A DNA stretch of 64,000 nt, from NCBI RefSeq assembly GCF_024166365.1, contig NC_064831.1, positions 29,874,768 through 29,938,767 on the forward strand. The letters run 5' to 3'. A model generated the notes under the pieces. The model ran no database searches and was not told the origin of the DNA. It was given only the letters and a program-made list of their open reading frames with translations. How positions within the stretch are numbered: position 1 is the first letter of the stretch; every line of letters starts with the position of its first letter. This DNA is from Elephas maximus indicus. Its lineage: Eukaryota; Chordata; Mammalia; Proboscidea; Elephantidae. The position numbers and the translations under genes were made by a program. This document shows positions 13,431 to 24,401 of this stretch, piece by piece.

Positions 13431-13624
13431 TATAAACATCATACTCAAAAACTCTTCCAAAAATCTTCTCCCAGACTTAACATGCGGAAATCTGATCACA
13501 TGTAAGGTACTGTGAGGGTAAAAAGAAAAGGTGCTCAAAACAGAAGCCTAAGAGCAGATCGATTAAATACTGCATTTGTGACTTGCCTGACAGACACTCT
13601 CAAGTCAGGTGACATACTATTCTT

Positions 13625-13985
13625 TCCTGAGGCTCACCACCACTGGCTGCAGGGATACTAATTCTTCCTGTTTCTTCAGTGCCTCCCAAACTCAGTATTA
13701 CTGCCTGGCTGCCCCTCCCATCTGTCGCTGCCACTGTTCTGGGCGCAGCAGCCCTGGCTCTCTTCAGGCTTCTCTACACTAATTCCCTCAGAAAGTTAAC
13801 CTGTGGTTGTAACCATGAAGCCCAAACCCCCATCTCCAGCCCCAGCCTCTCACTCCACCACGCTTGTGCACACCCGATAGATATACCCACACTTCCAGAA
13901 GAGCCAAGACTCATCTTCAGCAAACACCAAGCCCAGTGACTAGCACACAGTAAGTACTCCAAACACTTGTAGAATGAATTGTCTT
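13625..13985 (+). repeat. L2-like 3' fragment
   Basis: The end reads 'CACACAGTAAGTACTCCAAA' followed by CACTTGTAGAATGAATTG, matching the L2 3' terminus. The upstream pyrimidine-rich part is consistent with L2 but diverged. Confidence 0.6.
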
Positions 13986-14473
13986 ACCACTCCAACCCTA
14001 TCTCCAAACACCTCCAGGATACATGCATTGTGCCTCCCCTTCACCTTCGGCTCCCCAGAAACAATGCCGACCAACACCACACTTATCAACCAACCTCAGG
14101 GGTCCCGCCCAACTGGCTTCTGTTTTAACATGTCAAGGACACTCTCCTTGACCCCTGGGCAAACCTTATGGTCACCCTATATTGCTCTCCTCCCTTCACC
14201 TCCAACCATAAGGCCCTACCTGCTAATCTAAAATGAAGCTCACCCCTGTCCTTTCTTCTCCATCCCTCCTGCCAGCAAATTAGCCCACACCATTAGTATC
14301 CCAGGCCTCACTTACCAGGACAGACTTTTAGGGCTTTCACTCTGGTTGAAGACCCCCCTGCCTTCAACCACCCTGAACATCACTTCAAGAGCAATCTTCC
14401 TCAACATTAATCATTATTTACCTCAAACGCGGTATGGACCCAGTATTCAAAGTCACTGTGTTAATCCCTGCTC
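13986..14473 (+). repeat. L2-like segment, left part, interrupted by an L1-like insertion
   Basis: It is pyrimidine-rich L2-type text that resumes at about 15103, after the inserted element. It is assigned mainly by continuity with the clear L2 3' end on the other side. Confidence 0.5.
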
Positions 14474-14487
14474 AAGAGCCTACAATG

Positions 14488-15102
14488 GCAAGGAAAATAC
14501 TAGCCCAAGAGCCAAAGGGGCCACATAAACCAGAGACTCCATCAGCCTGAGACCAGAAGAACTAGATGGTGCCCAGCTACCACCAATGACTACCATAACA
14601 GGGAACGCAACAAACAGTCCCTGACGGAGCAGGAGAAAAGTGCATGCAGAACTCAAATTCATGTAAAAAGACCAGACTTAATGGTCTGAGATTAGAGGAA
14701 CCCCAGAAGACATGGCTGCCAGACTCTCTGTTAGCCCAAAACTGAGACCATTCCTGAAGCCAACTCTTCAAAGATTAGACTGGACTATAAAACATTAAAT
14801 AATACTCATGAGGAGTGTGCTTCTTAGCTCAAGTACATACACGAGACTAAATGGGTGGGTCCTGTCCAGAGGAGGGATGGGAGGGCAGAAAGGGATAAGA
14901 GCTGGTTGAACATGGAAAACCCAGGATGGAAAGGGACAGTGTACTGTCACATTGTGGGGATTGCAACTATGGTGACATAACGTGTGTATAAATTTTTGTG
15001 TGAGAAACTAACTTAAGTTATAAACTTTTACCTAAAAAACCCAGTGCCATCAAGTCGATTCCGACTCATAGCGACCCTAAAGCACAATTAAAAAAAAAAA
15101 AG
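14488..15102 (+). mobile_element. L1-like 3' UTR, 5'-truncated, inserted in L2
   Basis: The segment runs from AAGGAAAATACTAGCC to ACCTAAA-GCACAATTAAAAA. It ends in a poly-A tract and resembles elephant L1 3' UTRs ('TGTGTATAAATTTTTGTGTG', 'TGAGAAACTAACTTAAG'). It is bracketed by GAGCCTACAATGGC (14474-14487) and GAACTTACAATGGC (starting about 15102), a 14-bp target-site duplication with 2 mismatches. This supports L1-type target-primed insertion. Confidence 0.7.
15037..15075 (-). repeat. AfroSINE fragment inside the L1-like element
   Basis: About 40 bp (AACCCAGTGCCATCAAGTCG onward) interrupts the L1-like sequence between ACCTAAA and its continuation GCACAATTAAA. CCTAAA occurs on both sides as a short duplication. 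Confidence 0.75.
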
Positions 15103-15803
15103 AACTTACAATGGCTCCCTAACCACTATTCAGATATACTCTAATCTCCTTAACCAAGCACTGGACACAGTCCAACATCAGCCTAGACATACTCATCCCC
15201 AACCTCTACAACCACACTTCAGCAGGTGCTCTCAGCATCATTTAAAATATCCGCACAAAAACACTGCATTGTATGCCACGTGAGGCTCTGGGCTGGACCC
15301 CGTCACATGTTTGCTAATTCAATCTTTAAGCTCCCCCGTCATCCCCTAAGCCTTAACTGACCCATCCAATACACACAGTTCATCTTTCAATTTCTACGCA
15401 CTTGACTGTTATCTCGGGGTATTACCAGCCTTATCACACCAGTAACACCAAGATCTCAAAGGGCAGAGACCAAATCCTGTAATTCCTCCACCTTCCATCC
15501 CCTCCTGGCAGTGCCTCAGAACTGGCTGTTCTAACTCTGGTCTTTCCAAGGACTGGCTCAAGCATCACTTTCTCAAAGACTCCTACTTTGACCACCCAAT
15601 TTAAAACTGCAACTCCCACCACCGTCACACCCTGAAATTCTCCTCCACTCTGCCAACATACCATGTATCACTTTCTAACAGGTTAGACAATTTATTATAT
15701 TCCTTGTTTATTATCTACATGCCTCCATTAAATTGCACACTCCACAAGGGCAGGGATTTTTCTGCTTTTTCACTATGATATCCCCAAAACAGTGCTTGGC
15801 CCA
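15103..15803 (+). repeat. L2 LINE 3' region
   Basis: It shows L2 phrases through to 'CACTCCACAAGGGCAGGGAT' and 'CCCAAAACAGTGCTTGGCCC', with a short remainder after the inserted SINE (to about 16010). Confidence 0.75.
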
Positions 15804-15963
15804 TTAAAAAACCAGTTGCCACAAGTCAATTCTGGCCCACAGAGACCCTATAGGACAGAACAGAACTGCCCCACAGGGCTTCCAAGGAGCGGCTGGTGGA
15901 TTTGAACTGCTGATCTTTTGGCTGCCGGGTGAGTGCTTAACCACTGCACCAACCAGGGCTCCA
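15804..15963 (-). repeat. AfroSINE inserted in L2
   Basis: It reads from AACCAGTTGCCACAAGTCAA to CCAACCAGGGCTCC. The L2 3' end continues on both sides (TTGGCCCA before, GCAGCCCATAATAGATGCTC after). Confidence 0.9.
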
Positions 15964-16149
15964 CGCAGCCCATAATAGATGCTCCATAAATACCCGCAGA
16001 GCTAAGTACAGTCTAGCTGTTTCTTAAATACAAGAGGATATGACTATATTTGGTAACTTTGTTAAGCAAATTTTCTAAATCAAAATAACATAAAATTATT
16101 TCCCTCTGATGTGAGAACTTTATTACCACAAAACTTCTCCCCGGTCATA

Positions 16150-16400
16150 CTATGCTAAAACTCCGACAATAACACAGTGGGTGAAAGCATGTTAACCAAG
16201 CACCAAGCTCTGGAGCTTAATACTTCCTGGGTTCAAATCCCACCACTGCCACTTCATAAACTGAGCAAGTTATTTAACTTCTCTGTGCCTTAATTTCCTC
16301 ATCTCTGAAATCTGGTCATAATACCTCATAGTTTTTAGAGTTGTTATCATGAGTTAACACTCATAACACACTCAAACAATGCGGGCAGTGCTCAACACAC
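16150..16400 (+). repeat. MIR SINE, nearly complete
   Basis: The tRNA-derived head (TTCCTGGGTTCAAATCCCAC) is followed by 'CTGTGCCTTAATTTCCTCAT', a TTATCATGAGTTAAC block and the tail. Confidence 0.88.
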
Positions 16401-16609
16401 TTTTTTTTTTTTTTAACGCTGATGGTAAAAGGAGATTACACCAAAAATAAATCTCTAGGACAAAAAGGTTTCCAAATACTACTCAATGATTCATTGGCTG
16501 GAGCAAGATTCCATTACATAACACGGTACCTGAGAAAATAAAAGGAACTCAGATGCTCAATGTACCATTTCCTGTTTCACTTTCTACCAATTTCCGTTAT
16601 CTACGCTCA

Positions 16610-16735
16610 CAGGGTGTAAGGGGGAAAGACGTAAGGTTTTTAAAGGCAGAGACTACCTTACCCATCACTGTATCCCAAGGCCTACCTGGGCCAGGCCCAT
16701 GGTAGGTATTTGCTAAAAGAACAAACGAGCCAGTA
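16610..16735 (+). repeat. L2 3'-end fragment
   Basis: The phrases 'GGCAGAGACTACCTTACCCA' and 'CCCATGGTAGGTATTTGCTA' are a diverged L2 terminus. Confidence 0.6.
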
Positions 16736-17261
16736 GAGCACCAAGCCTACCATTCCCAGACCAGAGTCAACACTATCTACATCAGGTGGCAGCTGCTTGC
16801 ACTATACAGCACCAGTGTCTGTGTCCAAACCTGCCAACTGGGGGACATCAGGAGTCAGTTTTTTTCAGCAAAGTCTGAATGGACTAAAACGACAAATTCT
16901 TGGTTGCTCTTCTTACTGCTGAATTGACTGGAGCTACAATTTTTTTTTTTTTTCTTACAAAGGTCAGACTGCAGAAGGCCCTGGAGGCCACAGCAGATCA
17001 AGTGGACATCACTCTGGATAACAGGGAATTGTGGAAGGTTTTGACCTTGAAGGTGAGGGAAAAAGGCGCAAGCAGCAGTACCTTGCACACACACATGAAG
17101 CTAATAAAACACTTGTCTGGTTTCTAACCATCACTACTTTGAATTCAGTGTCTCGTTTGTAGCTGTAGTCAAAGAAGAGGAAAAATTCTGTAAATCTAAG
17201 AATAAAAGTCACTGACAGGTTTTTTTTTTTTTTTTTTTTTTCCTTCCTATCATCACATTAG

Positions 17262-17452
17262 AGTGCCTAGGTAGTACAAATAATCAGCACTCAGCTGCTA
17301 ACTGAAAGGCCGGGGGTTTGAGTCCACTCAGAGGTACGCTGGAAGGAAGAACTGGCAATCTGCTTCCAAAAATCACTACTGAAAACCCTATGGAGCACAG
17401 TTCTACCCTGAAACACTAAGTTGCCAGGACTCAGAATTGAATCAACAGCAAC
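17262..17452 (+). repeat. AfroSINE, diverged long variant
   Basis: It follows a 22-bp T run (about 17219-17240). The internal 'CTGGCAATCTGCTTCCAAAA' segment and the ending AATTGAATCAACAGCAACT identify it. Confidence 0.8.
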
Positions 17453-17689
17453 TTTTTTTTTATCATTATCATCATGCATAAATACAGCTTTTATGTTCTT
17501 GCACCAAAATGTTTTACAGCATAATAACAATGTACATCAAAAAGATATGAATAATATACTCCATCGAACAGTATGGAGTTATCTGGACTGGTTCAGTCCC
17601 TTCAAAGCAGGAAAGCTGTTCCATGCTCTCCTATGATGAAGTCTAGGGTTCAGCTGAGATATCACCAAAATAAAAGGTAGCACGTATTA

Positions 17690-17835
17690 GGTGATTGCTG
17701 AAATCAAGGCACTTAATCCTCGCAAAATCCTCTGAGGTCAGCACTAGTATCACCCTCATCCTGCAGATGAGGAAACAGAGGACAGCAAGGCGAACTAACA
17801 GAGCTGAAAGAAATGAAGCTGGGAACCAAATCCAC
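17690..17835 (-). repeat. MIR SINE
   Basis: It is read in reverse complement. The central motif 'CTGCAGATGAGGAAACAGAG' is diagnostic. Confidence 0.8.
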
Positions 17836-17908
17836 TCAGCCTGGCCAGACGGTCTGGCAGTTTATAACAATTCAATTGTTTTATCTGATTTTACCAATGA
17901 TGTATCGG

Positions 17909-18063
17909 AAACTCTGGCGGCACAGTGGTTAAGAGCTACAGCTGCTAACCAAAAGGTCGGTAGTTCAGATTCACCACACGCTCCCTGGAAACCCTATGGG
18001 GCAGTTCTACTCTGTCCTATAGAGTCACTATGAGTCAGAATCAAATCCATGGCGATGGGCTTA
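17909..18063 (+). repeat. AfroSINE, short form
   Basis: The head GGAAACTCTGGCGGCACAGT is followed by GGTTAAGAGCTACAGCTGC, and the body ends GGCGATGGGCTT. Confidence 0.9.
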
Positions 18064-18102
18064 ATGGAATGATGTATTATTTAAGTTCTTGACTGCTTAA
18101 AG

Positions 18103-18281
18103 AAACAGCTGCTGTTAAATCTATTCCAACTCATAAAGACCCCATGTGTGTCAGAGTAGAACTGTGCTCCATAGGGTTTCCAATAACTGATTTTTCAGAA
18201 GTAGGTTACCAGGCCTTTCTTCTGAGGTGCCTCTCAGTTAGCAGCCAGGTGTGTTAACTGCACCACCCAGGGACACCCTTG
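18103..18281 (-). repeat. AfroSINE, long variant
   Basis: It runs from GCTGCTGTTAAATCTATTCC to CCACCCAGGGACA and has the 'TTTTCAGAAGTAGGTTACCA' internal segment. It lies 40 bp from the preceding SINE, in opposite orientation. Confidence 0.88.
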
Positions 18282-18299
18282 ATCGCTTAAGAGACCCAC

Positions 18300-19145
18300 T
18301 TAAAAAAAAAAAAAAAAAAAGACAATTCAATAGAAAACATTTCCAAAATAAACAATTTGTATAAATAGTATTGGCAAACATGTCAGTATTCTTTTCTGTT
18401 TGTTTAGCACCCTATCTTCTGATGCTGCTATTTCACCTATCGTTGGTAAACCTGAAGTTCTTAGTCCATCTGTGAAGTCCTCCCTAAAGAAAGGAACATA
18501 ACCTACTGCTTAATTAAACACAAAATCCTCAAATTCAAACACCTATAAATATTCTCTTTTCAACAGGCCCTATATGACACACACGAGGGAACTCTTTCTG
18601 AGAAAAAACTGAAAAGCATTTCTTAAAAATGACTTTCCTCAGAACCCTCTGCTGCTTATGCTATATATACATATATATTCTCTCACTTCCACCCAAATAT
18701 ATGCAGGTTAAACAGTCTCAAAAAGGTACACATACAGATAGAGATTATGTGTTTAGAAAATTGTTCTGAATGCCAGTTTCACTTTCATTATAGTTTTGAT
18801 TAAAGTAATTTAGCTATAAACGCCTCTATAGTGAGTATCCCCAGAAAGACACCTTCTAAAACCTAACATTTTTTTTTTACCAAACTCCATTATACATATA
18901 TAAACAAAACAAAACCAGAAACTAAGAATTTTATAAAATAAGTTTTGGGCCTATAAATAAAATAATAAAATCGTATCACAGGCCTTGACATTTCCATCTC
19001 TAAGCACAGTGACTAAATCTTCAACTGCTGTAACTAATGAGAGTCTATAATGTACTTTCCTTTTAGTCTGGGTTGGTTTCCAACACAAACCAGTAAGACG
19101 AGGAGGCTACAACTGAGTAAAAATGCAAATACATAAAGATATATA
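18300..19145. other. Intron 2 stretch, A-run and AT-rich DNA
   Basis: It begins with an A-run (18301-18320) and contains TA-alternating patches at about 18660 and 18890. Nothing else was recognised. Confidence 0.45.
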
Positions 19146-19146
19146 C

Positions 19147-19362
19147 CAGTGATTCTCAACAGAGGCAGTTTTCTCCCCAGGGACCTTTGGCAATGTCTGG
19201 AGACATTTTTGGTTGTCCCATGTGGGGTTGGGGGGGGAAATAAGTGGCACTGGTGTCTGGCGGGTAGAGACCATGGACGCTGCAAAGCACAGGACAGCTC
19301 CCACAACAGAATTACCTGGTCTAAAATGTCACTAGTATCTCTCTTAACAACCCTGAGACACA
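19147..19362 (+). mobile_element. MER5A hAT-Charlie MITE
   Basis: The phrases 'AGTGATTCTCAACAGAGGCA', 'CTTTGGCAATGTCTGGAGAC', 'GGGTAGAGACCATGGACGCT' and AAAATGTCACTAGT match MER5A in order over nearly its full length. Confidence 0.9.
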
Positions 19363-19389
19363 AATACACAACTTTTAAGTAAACACATC

Positions 19390-20329
19390 AAATTTTTAAG
19401 GGTGGTTCTCTCAGTAGGATTATAAATTATTCTGTCTTCTTCTTTGTATCTTTCTGCATTTTCCAAACCTTCTACAACACATATGTATTATTTACAATCA
19501 GGAAAAAAATCCATTTGGGAATAAACTTTTGAGAGAGGGGCAGGTTTTTCCTCCCCTTTTTGATGAGGCCTTTTTCTCACACGACTGGTCTTATTCAGCC
19601 TGCTGGCCCTCAGGGAAGGGCCAGGGAAATTTTCCTCTAAAATGACCTCTCCACCTTGAAGCTGTTATTCATTAGCCCTGGTTAAAATGAATATTCCAAA
19701 TATCTCAAAACCAGCAGCACTCTAAATGCTTCACAGAGGAGGGAGACGACTGAAATGTAAAACTGTCCAGCCTGTCTGTAAAGTTACAGCTAGACAGCCT
19801 GCTTCTCTAAATTGACACGGGAGACAATGCTGAAGGAAGTGCTGCCACCAAAGTGGAGTATGAACGTACTGGAAATCACTGCCCACGAGCTGAATATGTC
19901 CTTATTAGTGCACAAAAAACACACTTTGGGTCACTGATGAAAAAACAGTATTACATTCAAACGTGTACATCTGCAAATAATGAGAGTTTCTCATAAAAGT
20001 TAAACCTTAAACATGAAGCTTTGCAGCACTTTTTTTATCTGCTGTAACAGTAAACACTATATGATGAGCCAGAGTCCCAATAAAACGTTAGTAATTATCT
20101 TTCCACATGCAATCATTATATCATCACACAGAAAGGAAAAAAAACCTGAAATTCAAGTTCTTAAGAGGGTGTATTCTAACACAAATTAAAGGCACTCAGA
20201 AAAAATCCAAGATTACAATCCTTTAAAAGTCACATCTTCGTCCCAAAGCTACGTAACGCTAATGGCGAGTACCACTCACTAACATTTATGAGATCAATAT
20301 TTCTGTTATCCTCAACCTTCCATCCTGCC
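19390..20329. other. Intron 2 stretch bordering the CpG island
   Basis: No repeat was recognised. The 19560-20130 part looks single-copy, has several TAAT/ATTA motifs and could be a conserved noncoding element. That suggestion rests only on its repeat-free character. Confidence 0.35.
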
Positions 20330-20676
20330 GTGCCATCCACACAGCACGGGCTCATTAGAGAGGGCTGCGCACACGTCCCTCGACCACGCGCCGGCCAAGT
20401 AACCCGCCCTTCCCCTCCGCACCGCAGCCGCTAGCCGCGGCCCTGCTGAGGTGGCCTGGGCTCCCACCCCTGAACTTGGGGCCGGCGTGACTCACGCCTT
20501 GTCACATGGCGCAGGAGGAGGCCAGGAAGGCCACCGTTGCCAGGTGTTCGGTCTCGGCCAGACCGTTTATTTGCCTTGCAAAGTGGCCTGAGCGTCGGTG
20601 CCACTGGGAGGCCGGCGGCCTCACACCTCTCCTCCCTCGCACACCCACACCCGCCCTGTCACCTGGTCGTCCTCAC

Positions 20677-20747
20677 CTGAGTGGGCAGCAGGAGTTCCCC
20701 TTCTTCTGCCTGCCACAGCTCCACCACGTTCGGCAGGGGCTCAATCG
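20677..20747 (-). CDS. TMEM131L: TMEM131L exon 2
   Basis: This 71-nt exon is too short to show as an open frame. The acceptor reads GTGTAG|CGATTGAG and the donor ACTCAG|GTGAGG. With the G carried over from exon 1 it encodes [17 protein letters not shown] followed by ELLLPTQ (residues 42-65), which matches the extracellular/lumenal start of TMEM131L as I know it. It lies only 749 bp downstream of exon 1, still within the CpG island, and ends in phase 0. The exon junction, both splice sites and the protein match agree, so I consider it secure. Confidence 0.93.
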
Positions 20748-21496
20748 CTACACGAACACCAAAATAAAGACATTGCATTTTTAATGCACGGAAAAGAAAT
20801 GCTTCCTGTCCCACTCTTGTCCCCCCATTCCACCCGCCTCACCAAAAACAAGTCTCGTTTTCCTTCTAAACACCCAGGCAAGAAAAGCGAGACGGGGATA
20901 AAAACACAATGGACTGGGTGTAAGCCGGCGGCCCCTCTGACAGAAAGGCGACAGCGTGTCTTTGCGCTCTGCCTGCGGCCGGGTCGGGGCTGATCGTGCG
21001 GGGGAGAGGGTGCAGCCACCCCGGGAGCATTCACGGCTCCGCATCCCGAAGCACCGGGGGCGGACTTGTGTGAGTCTGGCTACCGGGCGGCCAGGCTCGG
21101 GGAACAAAGCTGCAGGAAGCCGGGCGGGTTAGCGCGGCGCCCGGGCCGCGGCAGGGAACCAGCGCGCGCCACACAAAGCGGGGGCTGCGCCCGGGGCGCC
21201 CGGGGCCCGCGCACAAAGGCTCCGGGGCGCGCGCGGCTAGCGGTCTGCGCGGCGCTCCCCCAGCCCCGCGAGTTCCCAACTCTCCGGGTGTGCTGGGGGC
21301 AGAGGAGGTGAAAGGAGATGATGTGCTTAGGAAATGTTATCAACCGAGAATTGCAACAGCTTTCCTTCCTCCTGCTGCCCCTTTCCCTTTCCTCCCCTCG
21401 CCCGCTTATAGACTTCAGCAGTTCCCTAAAAGAAAGAGCGGGGGGGGGGGGGGAGCGGGGTGGAGCGAGAACTCAGCAAAGCGGCGCAAGGCTGAC
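20748..21496 (-). other. TMEM131L intron 1 (749 bp)
   Basis: It is bounded by GTCAGC at the exon 1 side and TGTAG at the exon 2 side. It is CpG-rich throughout and includes a run of 12 or more G at about 21440-21453 on the plus strand. No repeat element was recognised inside it. Confidence 0.85.
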
Positions 21497-21620
21497 CTTG
21501 TCCCTGAGCCCCTCCCGGGCGACAGCAGGGCAGAAGGACCTGGAAGACGCCCAGAAGGAGGTTCACGGCCGCGGCGGTGCGGCAGTAGCAGCCGGGCTGC
21601 GGGCGTCGGAGCCCCGCCAT
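21497..21620 (-). CDS. TMEM131L: TMEM131L exon 1, coding part (start codon to first donor)
   Basis: This exon encodes the N-terminus of transmembrane protein 131-like, a large membrane protein reported to act in thymocyte proliferation and Wnt signalling. Read on the minus strand from ATG at 21620, it gives 41 codons plus one G. The peptide starts [14 protein letters not shown] and continues into a hydrophobic stretch (about residues 16-34, including [15 protein letters not shown]) that looks like a signal peptide or signal anchor, then [11 protein letters not shown] recognise this as the TMEM131L N-terminus. The exon ends CAAG|GTCAGC, a donor with C instead of A/G at +3. The leftover G joins CG of exon 2 to make an Ala codon, which supports this donor. 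The exon sits in a CpG island. The frame also stays open upstream of this ATG, but the family normally starts here. Confidence 0.93.
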
Positions 21621-22030
21621 GCTGGTGCTCGCGCTCCTCTCGGGTGCTCGCAGCGCTCGCCGCCCTCTCGCTGGCGCCCAGGCTTCCCCGCCCCGGGCCT
21701 GCCCCCGTGCCGCCCCGCCCCCGTGCCGCCCCGCCCCGCCCCGCCCCACCCCCGCCGCCGCCGCCGCCGCCGCCGCCGCTGCAGCTCCAGCCTCGGGCGC
21801 GCCGCTTGCTCTGCGCGCGTGTGCGCCACAGATAGGGAGGGATGGAACGCGGCGGGGTGCGGGGAGCGTCGACAATGCGAACGCGGCGGCCTCGTGCGCC
21901 CCGCCCCGCGCGCCGCGCAGAGCACATGGTCGCCGGCTCCCCCGCATCGCAAGTCGGCGTCTTTCAAACCTGCGGCGTGGAGGCGCTTTTTGCGGCTGGG
22001 ACAGGGTGGCTTACAGTTGTCGAGAGGCAA
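21621..22030 (-). promoter_or_regulatory. TMEM131L: TMEM131L 5' UTR and core promoter, GC boxes and CGG repeat
   Basis: Immediately upstream of the start codon the minus strand is extremely GC-rich. It carries nine perfect CGG units (21752-21778; CCG on the plus strand) and repeated GGGGCGGGGC-type Sp1 boxes at about 21705-21750. I see no TATA box at a sensible distance, as expected for a CpG-island promoter with dispersed initiation. The transcription start cannot be fixed from sequence alone. Part of this stretch is therefore 5' UTR and part promoter. Confidence 0.7.
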
Positions 22031-22360
22031 TACCAGGCCCCTGTCGCCAAGTGCGTTTTAATGAACTTTCCGGTGGTTTCCGCTTTGTTCGGGCACACGG
22101 GCCACTGTAATGTTATTTCCCGCAGAGTGGGGGGCGGCGGCGAGAGTGAGGACTCGCTCAGCGAGAGACCACAGACAGGATATTAATGGAAATAATGCAG
22201 TGGTTGTCAGGAAACGCGAGTGCAGCCACATGGCTACTGCAGTTGTGCAGCGAGGATATCCGGTGGCTGCAAAGTCTGTAATTTAGAATAGAAAGAGCTC
22301 TCCTAAGACCCGGGAGGCTGACCTCCGCGCCGCGTGGCTGTGGCGCGCTCGGCACCCTCG

Positions 22361-24400
22361 GTGGAGACGGTCCAAGTTCTGACAGGTGGGGAAGCCTCAT
22401 TCATCCTAGGGGATCTACAGCTTCAAAGACTCTGCAGACACCCCGCTTCGGAATTGCAAAAACTAGCGTTTTCTGAAACATGGCTGGGGTCGAGAACGTG
22501 GTCGGTTGGTTGTTTCTGGCAATAACAGGCTAACAGAAGTAATACTTGGTTATGTCTTTTATAGCTCCTTTAACATCACACCTTTGCCAACAATGCCATG
22601 AACAAGGGTATATTAGCAATTGGTTTGTATAACCTGGAAGTATTGGGAATCTTAGTTAAATTTTAGTTAGATAACTGCTTGCAGAGTAGCTTGGATGAAA
22701 CTCAGAGAATATGAGCAATCTAATTTTTTTTTTTAGTATAAAGAGGGGACGTGACCAGGACACACCTGTCTGCTTACACTGATCCTCTGTTTAATTGCTC
22801 TGGTGCCTTATAGTCTAGACAATGGAAAGGCAGTGGTCGCATAGCAGGACAGATGCCGGAGAACTAAATGAATTATGGATCGGCTGCTCTTAAGGATGTA
22901 ATACTAATACAGTACTGTGAAAGCAGTCTCACGCTCTGTTTGGAAATAACTCTAACAAACTTAAATACCCTAATTGTTTGGCCAGAACTTAACATTTAAG
23001 CAAGCTAGCATAAATATAAGTCGTTGATGTGAGGAAAAAAAAAAAAAAGTCACTTTGCAGCTTGACCACGTCCAGTATTCTGTTTTTTACCTTTTTTTTT
23101 TTTTTTTTTTCCTATTTTTCTGTATTCCCTGCCAACATCTTCCTTTCCTTAGCAAGGATCTCCAGCCCCATCCCATGTTCCCCTTTTTTCTCTTCATTTC
23201 ACGTCTCCAAGTTTGTTTTTGCCCAGAGAGCTCCGAAAGTCCCCCACTGTGTTAAAGAGGCCTCGAATGGGAAAAGTACCCACTTAGGCAGTAACTACAC
23301 CTTTAAAGTTTGTTTTTAAATGAAAGTTCATCTCAGTGGCCTACTTATTTACAGTATGTATTTTCAAGCCGTCTTATGACTACCCTACTTAGAAAGGCAA
23401 GCAAGCCAACAAGTTTTATCAGACGGATTTAATAAAAAGTCATGATGCAAAAGTTTTGTTTTTACTGCTAAAGTCTTTCCCACACTAACCAGTATCACAG
23501 CATTAATGGAAATGACATAAGAAAAATAGAGGAACATTACTGTGGACCATATATAATGCAGCTCTATTTTGTTCTCCTACTGAAGCTTTTTAAGGCCAAC
23601 TTGATGTTTCAGATTGTGGTCCTGTGGACATCACAAAGTGGTTAATGCTATTTGACTGCTGTTCCAAAAGCCAGAAGCATGTATCTACAGTGCCATGGGG
23701 TTGGAGAGGGATACAGAATTACACAGCTGTCTTCTTAGATAAATCTGACCTACTTAGCCTTCTCTGGAGGTATTTTTCATGCTGACTCATGAGCAACAGG
23801 AAAGTTAAGGCCCATTAAGCAGCATCCATGTTTTGGAATAAACTTGTTCTCCAAAGAAGACTTCTGTGCGCCTGTAGATAATAGATAGTGTATCGCAGAA
23901 TATTAGAACTTGAAAAAAATTAGAAATCATTCATAGCCAAACTGCCTCATTTGCAAATGAAGACACTAAAGCCCTAAGAAGATGAGAAATATCCGACTTA
24001 GAGGGCTTCTTTTCATGACAGAGTTATGGCAAAGTATACGTGATATAATGTTAACCAAAAATATTTAATGTAAACATGAATTAAGTCAATACGAAAACAG
24101 TATATGCTAAAGCATGAAAGAGGCACTAAGGAGATATCTTACTAGAGTGTATCAATTTTAAGTTAGAGTCATATAAACTAAAATGGTTTGAAAAAACTCA
24201 CACCTAATAATAGGCTAAATCTATAAAAAAGAAAAAAAAACTATACTTATTTTAAAATATGCAACATGTTGACCATGCTTTTGACTCACTTTACCCTTGT
24301 GCTTTTGTTTTAATGAGTCCAGATGAAAACTGAGCAAGCCTCTCAGTGTGAGTTTTATCTCAACACATTCTTCATAACATTGACAAAGCAGGTCAAATCG
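22361..24400. other. Upstream DNA without recognised element
   Basis: It has T-runs at about 23092-23110 and A-runs at about 23035-23047. Translation of the open frames gives low-complexity Lys or Phe runs with no family signature. Confidence 0.4.
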
Positions 24401-24401
24401 C

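Larger units (their letters stand above)
20330..22360. promoter_or_regulatory. CpG island at the TMEM131L 5' end
   Basis: The stretch is dense in CG dinucleotides, with many GCGC, CCGG and CGCG sites, while the flanks on both sides are AT-rich and CpG-poor. It covers exon 1, intron 1, exon 2 and several hundred bases on each side. Edges were judged by eye. Several long overlapping open frames on both strands here are GC-content artefacts rather than genes. The island could also support divergent plus-strand transcription, but I see no specific gene there. Confidence 0.85.

Noticed and set aside
16940..17090. Possible exon on the plus strand (T-run, ACAAAG, open frame, AAG|GTGAGG)
   Set aside because: The order imitates acceptor, exon and donor, but the peptide is unfamiliar and lies antisense in a TMEM131L intron. 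Without transcript evidence it is not supported.
21290..22186. Several long overlapping open frames on both strands in the CpG island
   Set aside because: They are caused by GC-rich, stop-poor DNA. Only the minus-strand segment 21620-21497 matches a known protein, and the rest are Pro, Arg or Ala runs.
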